This document shows positions 62,953 through 64,000 of a stretch of DNA of 64,000 bases, one piece after another; positions within the stretch are counted from its first letter, which is position 1, and the number at the start of each line of letters is the position of its first letter. A program made the translations under genes and the position numbers. The stretch spans positions 1-64,000 of the forward strand of contig JAEZRJ010000080.1 of assembly GCA_023412855.1 (NCBI GenBank). The letters run 5' to 3'. The stretch comes from Bacillota bacterium. GTDB taxonomy: Bacteria > Bacillota > Clostridia > Lachnospirales > Lachnospiraceae. The notes under the pieces are model-generated. The model was not told where the DNA came from. It saw only the letters and a program-made list of their open reading frames with translations, and searched no databases.

Positions 62953-62958
62953 TATAAT
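62953..62958 (+). promoter_or_regulatory. Probable -10 element before the polyphosphate kinase gene
   Basis: TATAAT with upstream GTGG, 61 bases before ATG 63019; no good -35 at 16-18 bases (TTGTAC at 62924 is too far). Confidence 0.4.
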
Positions 62959-63018
62959 TTAACATATAGTTTCAAACAATTATCTATGGGGGATAATAGA
63001 AGAGAAGGGAGTGGCTTT

Positions 63019-64000
63019 ATGTTAAAAAACAGGAACATTTTAGAGAAGCCTCAGGAAGAAGAATTAAAGACGAGGCTGGAGGCGGCGAGAGAGAGACTGG
63101 CTGTGCAGCAGATGCAGATAAAGGAACACAAGCTTCCTGTATTCGTATTGGTAGAGGGCTTCGGCACTGCCGGAAAGGGAAGCGCCATCGGGCAGATTAT
63201 CCGTAATATTGACCCGCGCTTTTTTAAAGTAGTATCAATGGACACGCCTACCGAAGAAGAACTCAGGAAGCCTTTTTTATACCGTTATTTTTCCAAGATT
63301 CCCGAAGCGGGCAAATTCATGTTTTTGGAATCCGGGTGGATGGATGAAGTGACGAAAGCATGCCTTCAGAAGAAAATGGATGAAAAAACTTATGAGATGC
63401 GGATAGGAAGTATCCGGCGTTTTGAAAGGCAGCTTACGGATAACGGTTATCTCGTTATAAAGTTTTTCCTGCAAATCAGTGAAAAGGAACAGAAAAAAAG
63501 GATAGATGATCTTCAGTCTTCCATCGATACGAGCTGGCGTGTGGGAAGTAACGATCTATGGCAGAACAAGCATTACGGACAATGTGTGGAAATCTTTGAC
63601 CGCTATCTGGAGGAGACGAATGCCCCCTCCGCCCCGTGGTATATAATAGATGCGAAATCAAAGAAATGGGCCGAGCTGCAGATGCTGGAGACGCTGACGG
63701 AGGGAATCGATATTGCCCTGCAGAACCGGGCACTTGCGGTACCGCTTTTGCAGAATGTATTTCCTCTCGTAAAAATGCCGAGACTTGCGGAGATTCCGTT
63801 AGATAAAGCGATGGAAGAGGCGGAATATAAGGAAGAGCTTAAAGGTTATCAGGAACATCTCCGGGAGCTGCATAACCGCCTGTACCGGAAACGTGTGCCG
63901 GTAATCATCGTTTACGAAGGCTGGGATGCAGCGGGAAAAGGTGGTAATATCAGGCGTATTACAGAAGCTCTTGACCCCAGAGGCTTTGAAGTGCATCCGA
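63019..64000 (+). CDS. Two-domain polyphosphate kinase 2 (polyphosphate:AMP phosphotransferase type), 3' partial
   Basis: Frame is open from ATG 63019 (GAAGGGAG upstream) to the window end, 327 residues. The first PPK2 domain (about 15-245) has a P-loop GFGTAGKGS in which the usual Asp is replaced; SSIDTSWRVGSNDLWQNKHY is in place. The second domain starts near 275 and has an intact GWDAAGKGG. Tandem PPK2 domains mark class II enzymes, which phosphorylate AMP to ADP with polyphosphate, the C-terminal domain being catalytic. The remaining about 170 residues lie outside. Confidence 0.9.
   Translation, partial: MLKNRNILEKPQEEELKTRLEAARERLAVQQMQIKEHKLPVFVLVEGFGTAGKGSAIGQIIRNIDPRFFKVVSMDTPTEEELRKPFLYRYFSKIPEAGKFMFLESGWMDEVTKACLQKKMDEKTYEMRIGSIRRFERQLTDNGYLVIKFFLQISEKEQKKRIDDLQSSIDTSWRVGSNDLWQNKHYGQCVEIFDRYLEETNAPSAPWYIIDAKSKKWAELQMLETLTEGIDIALQNRALAVPLLQNVFPLVKMPRLAEIPLDKAMEEAEYKEELKGYQEHLRELHNRLYRKRVPVIIVYEGWDAAGKGGNIRRITEALDPRGFEVHP

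Overview
The window reads as a chromosome segment of a low-to-moderate GC, spore-forming, motile Clostridia member, most likely Lachnospiraceae. This is inferred from the glgC-glgD-spoVG-pth-mfd order, spoVG and spoVT, a spore-photolyase-like radical SAM protein, a T-box-controlled ileS, YesM/YesN-type two-component systems, three chemoreceptors and AGGAGG-type ribosome binding sites. No tRNA, rRNA, transposase, phage gene or CRISPR array was seen. The first and last genes run off the window.

Layout. 1-7262: glycogen synthesis (glgC partial, glgD), spoVG, a repeat-rich gap, pth, mfd. 7259-16132: GNAT enzyme, ECF sigma factor with a membrane anti-sigma-like partner, LytTR regulator with DUF3021 membrane protein, XpaC-like and TelA-like proteins, SPL-like radical SAM protein, membrane amidase, an intact YjbQ and a beheaded second yjbQ. 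16190-35210: a visibly more A+T-rich xylan/xylo-oligosaccharide island with two esterases, a YesM/YesN pair, a lipoprotein-dependent oligosaccharide ABC importer without ATPase, a membrane-anchored paralogue of its binding protein, two GH43 enzymes, a chemoreceptor and a GH8 reducing-end exo-xylanase. 35270-49981: padR-DUF1700-DUF4097 operon, ArsC-like protein, chemoreceptor, spoVT, pncB-degV, T-box plus ileS, glgP. 50011-61448: a galactose-type sensing and uptake island with a chemoreceptor, mglBAC-like importer, response regulator, histidine kinase and two membrane-anchored sugar-binding proteins. 61498-64000: a decayed glgP fragment, a nucleotidyltransferase and a two-domain polyphosphate kinase 2 (partial).

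How they work together. Both sugar islands have the same architecture: importer with a lipoprotein receptor, YesM/YesN pair, a non-lipidated membrane-anchored copy of the sugar receptor, and a chemoreceptor. The anchored copies are good candidates for ligand-sensing subunits of the kinases. In the mgl island, an AGAAAAA-type direct repeat with an exact 21-bp period lies before both the chemoreceptor gene and the mglB-like gene. It is a likely operator of the AraC-type response regulator and would tie uptake and taxis together. In the xylan island the enzymes lack signal peptides, so imported acetylated xylo-oligosaccharides are probably deacetylated and hydrolysed in the cytoplasm.

Non-coding structure is unusually rich. 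A 132-150 bp MITE occurs twice with perfect 8-bp target duplications, once nested in another repeat. A second repeat family carries hairpins whose arms differ but still pair (four copies). A two-hairpin leader repeat precedes pth and the nucleotidyltransferase gene.
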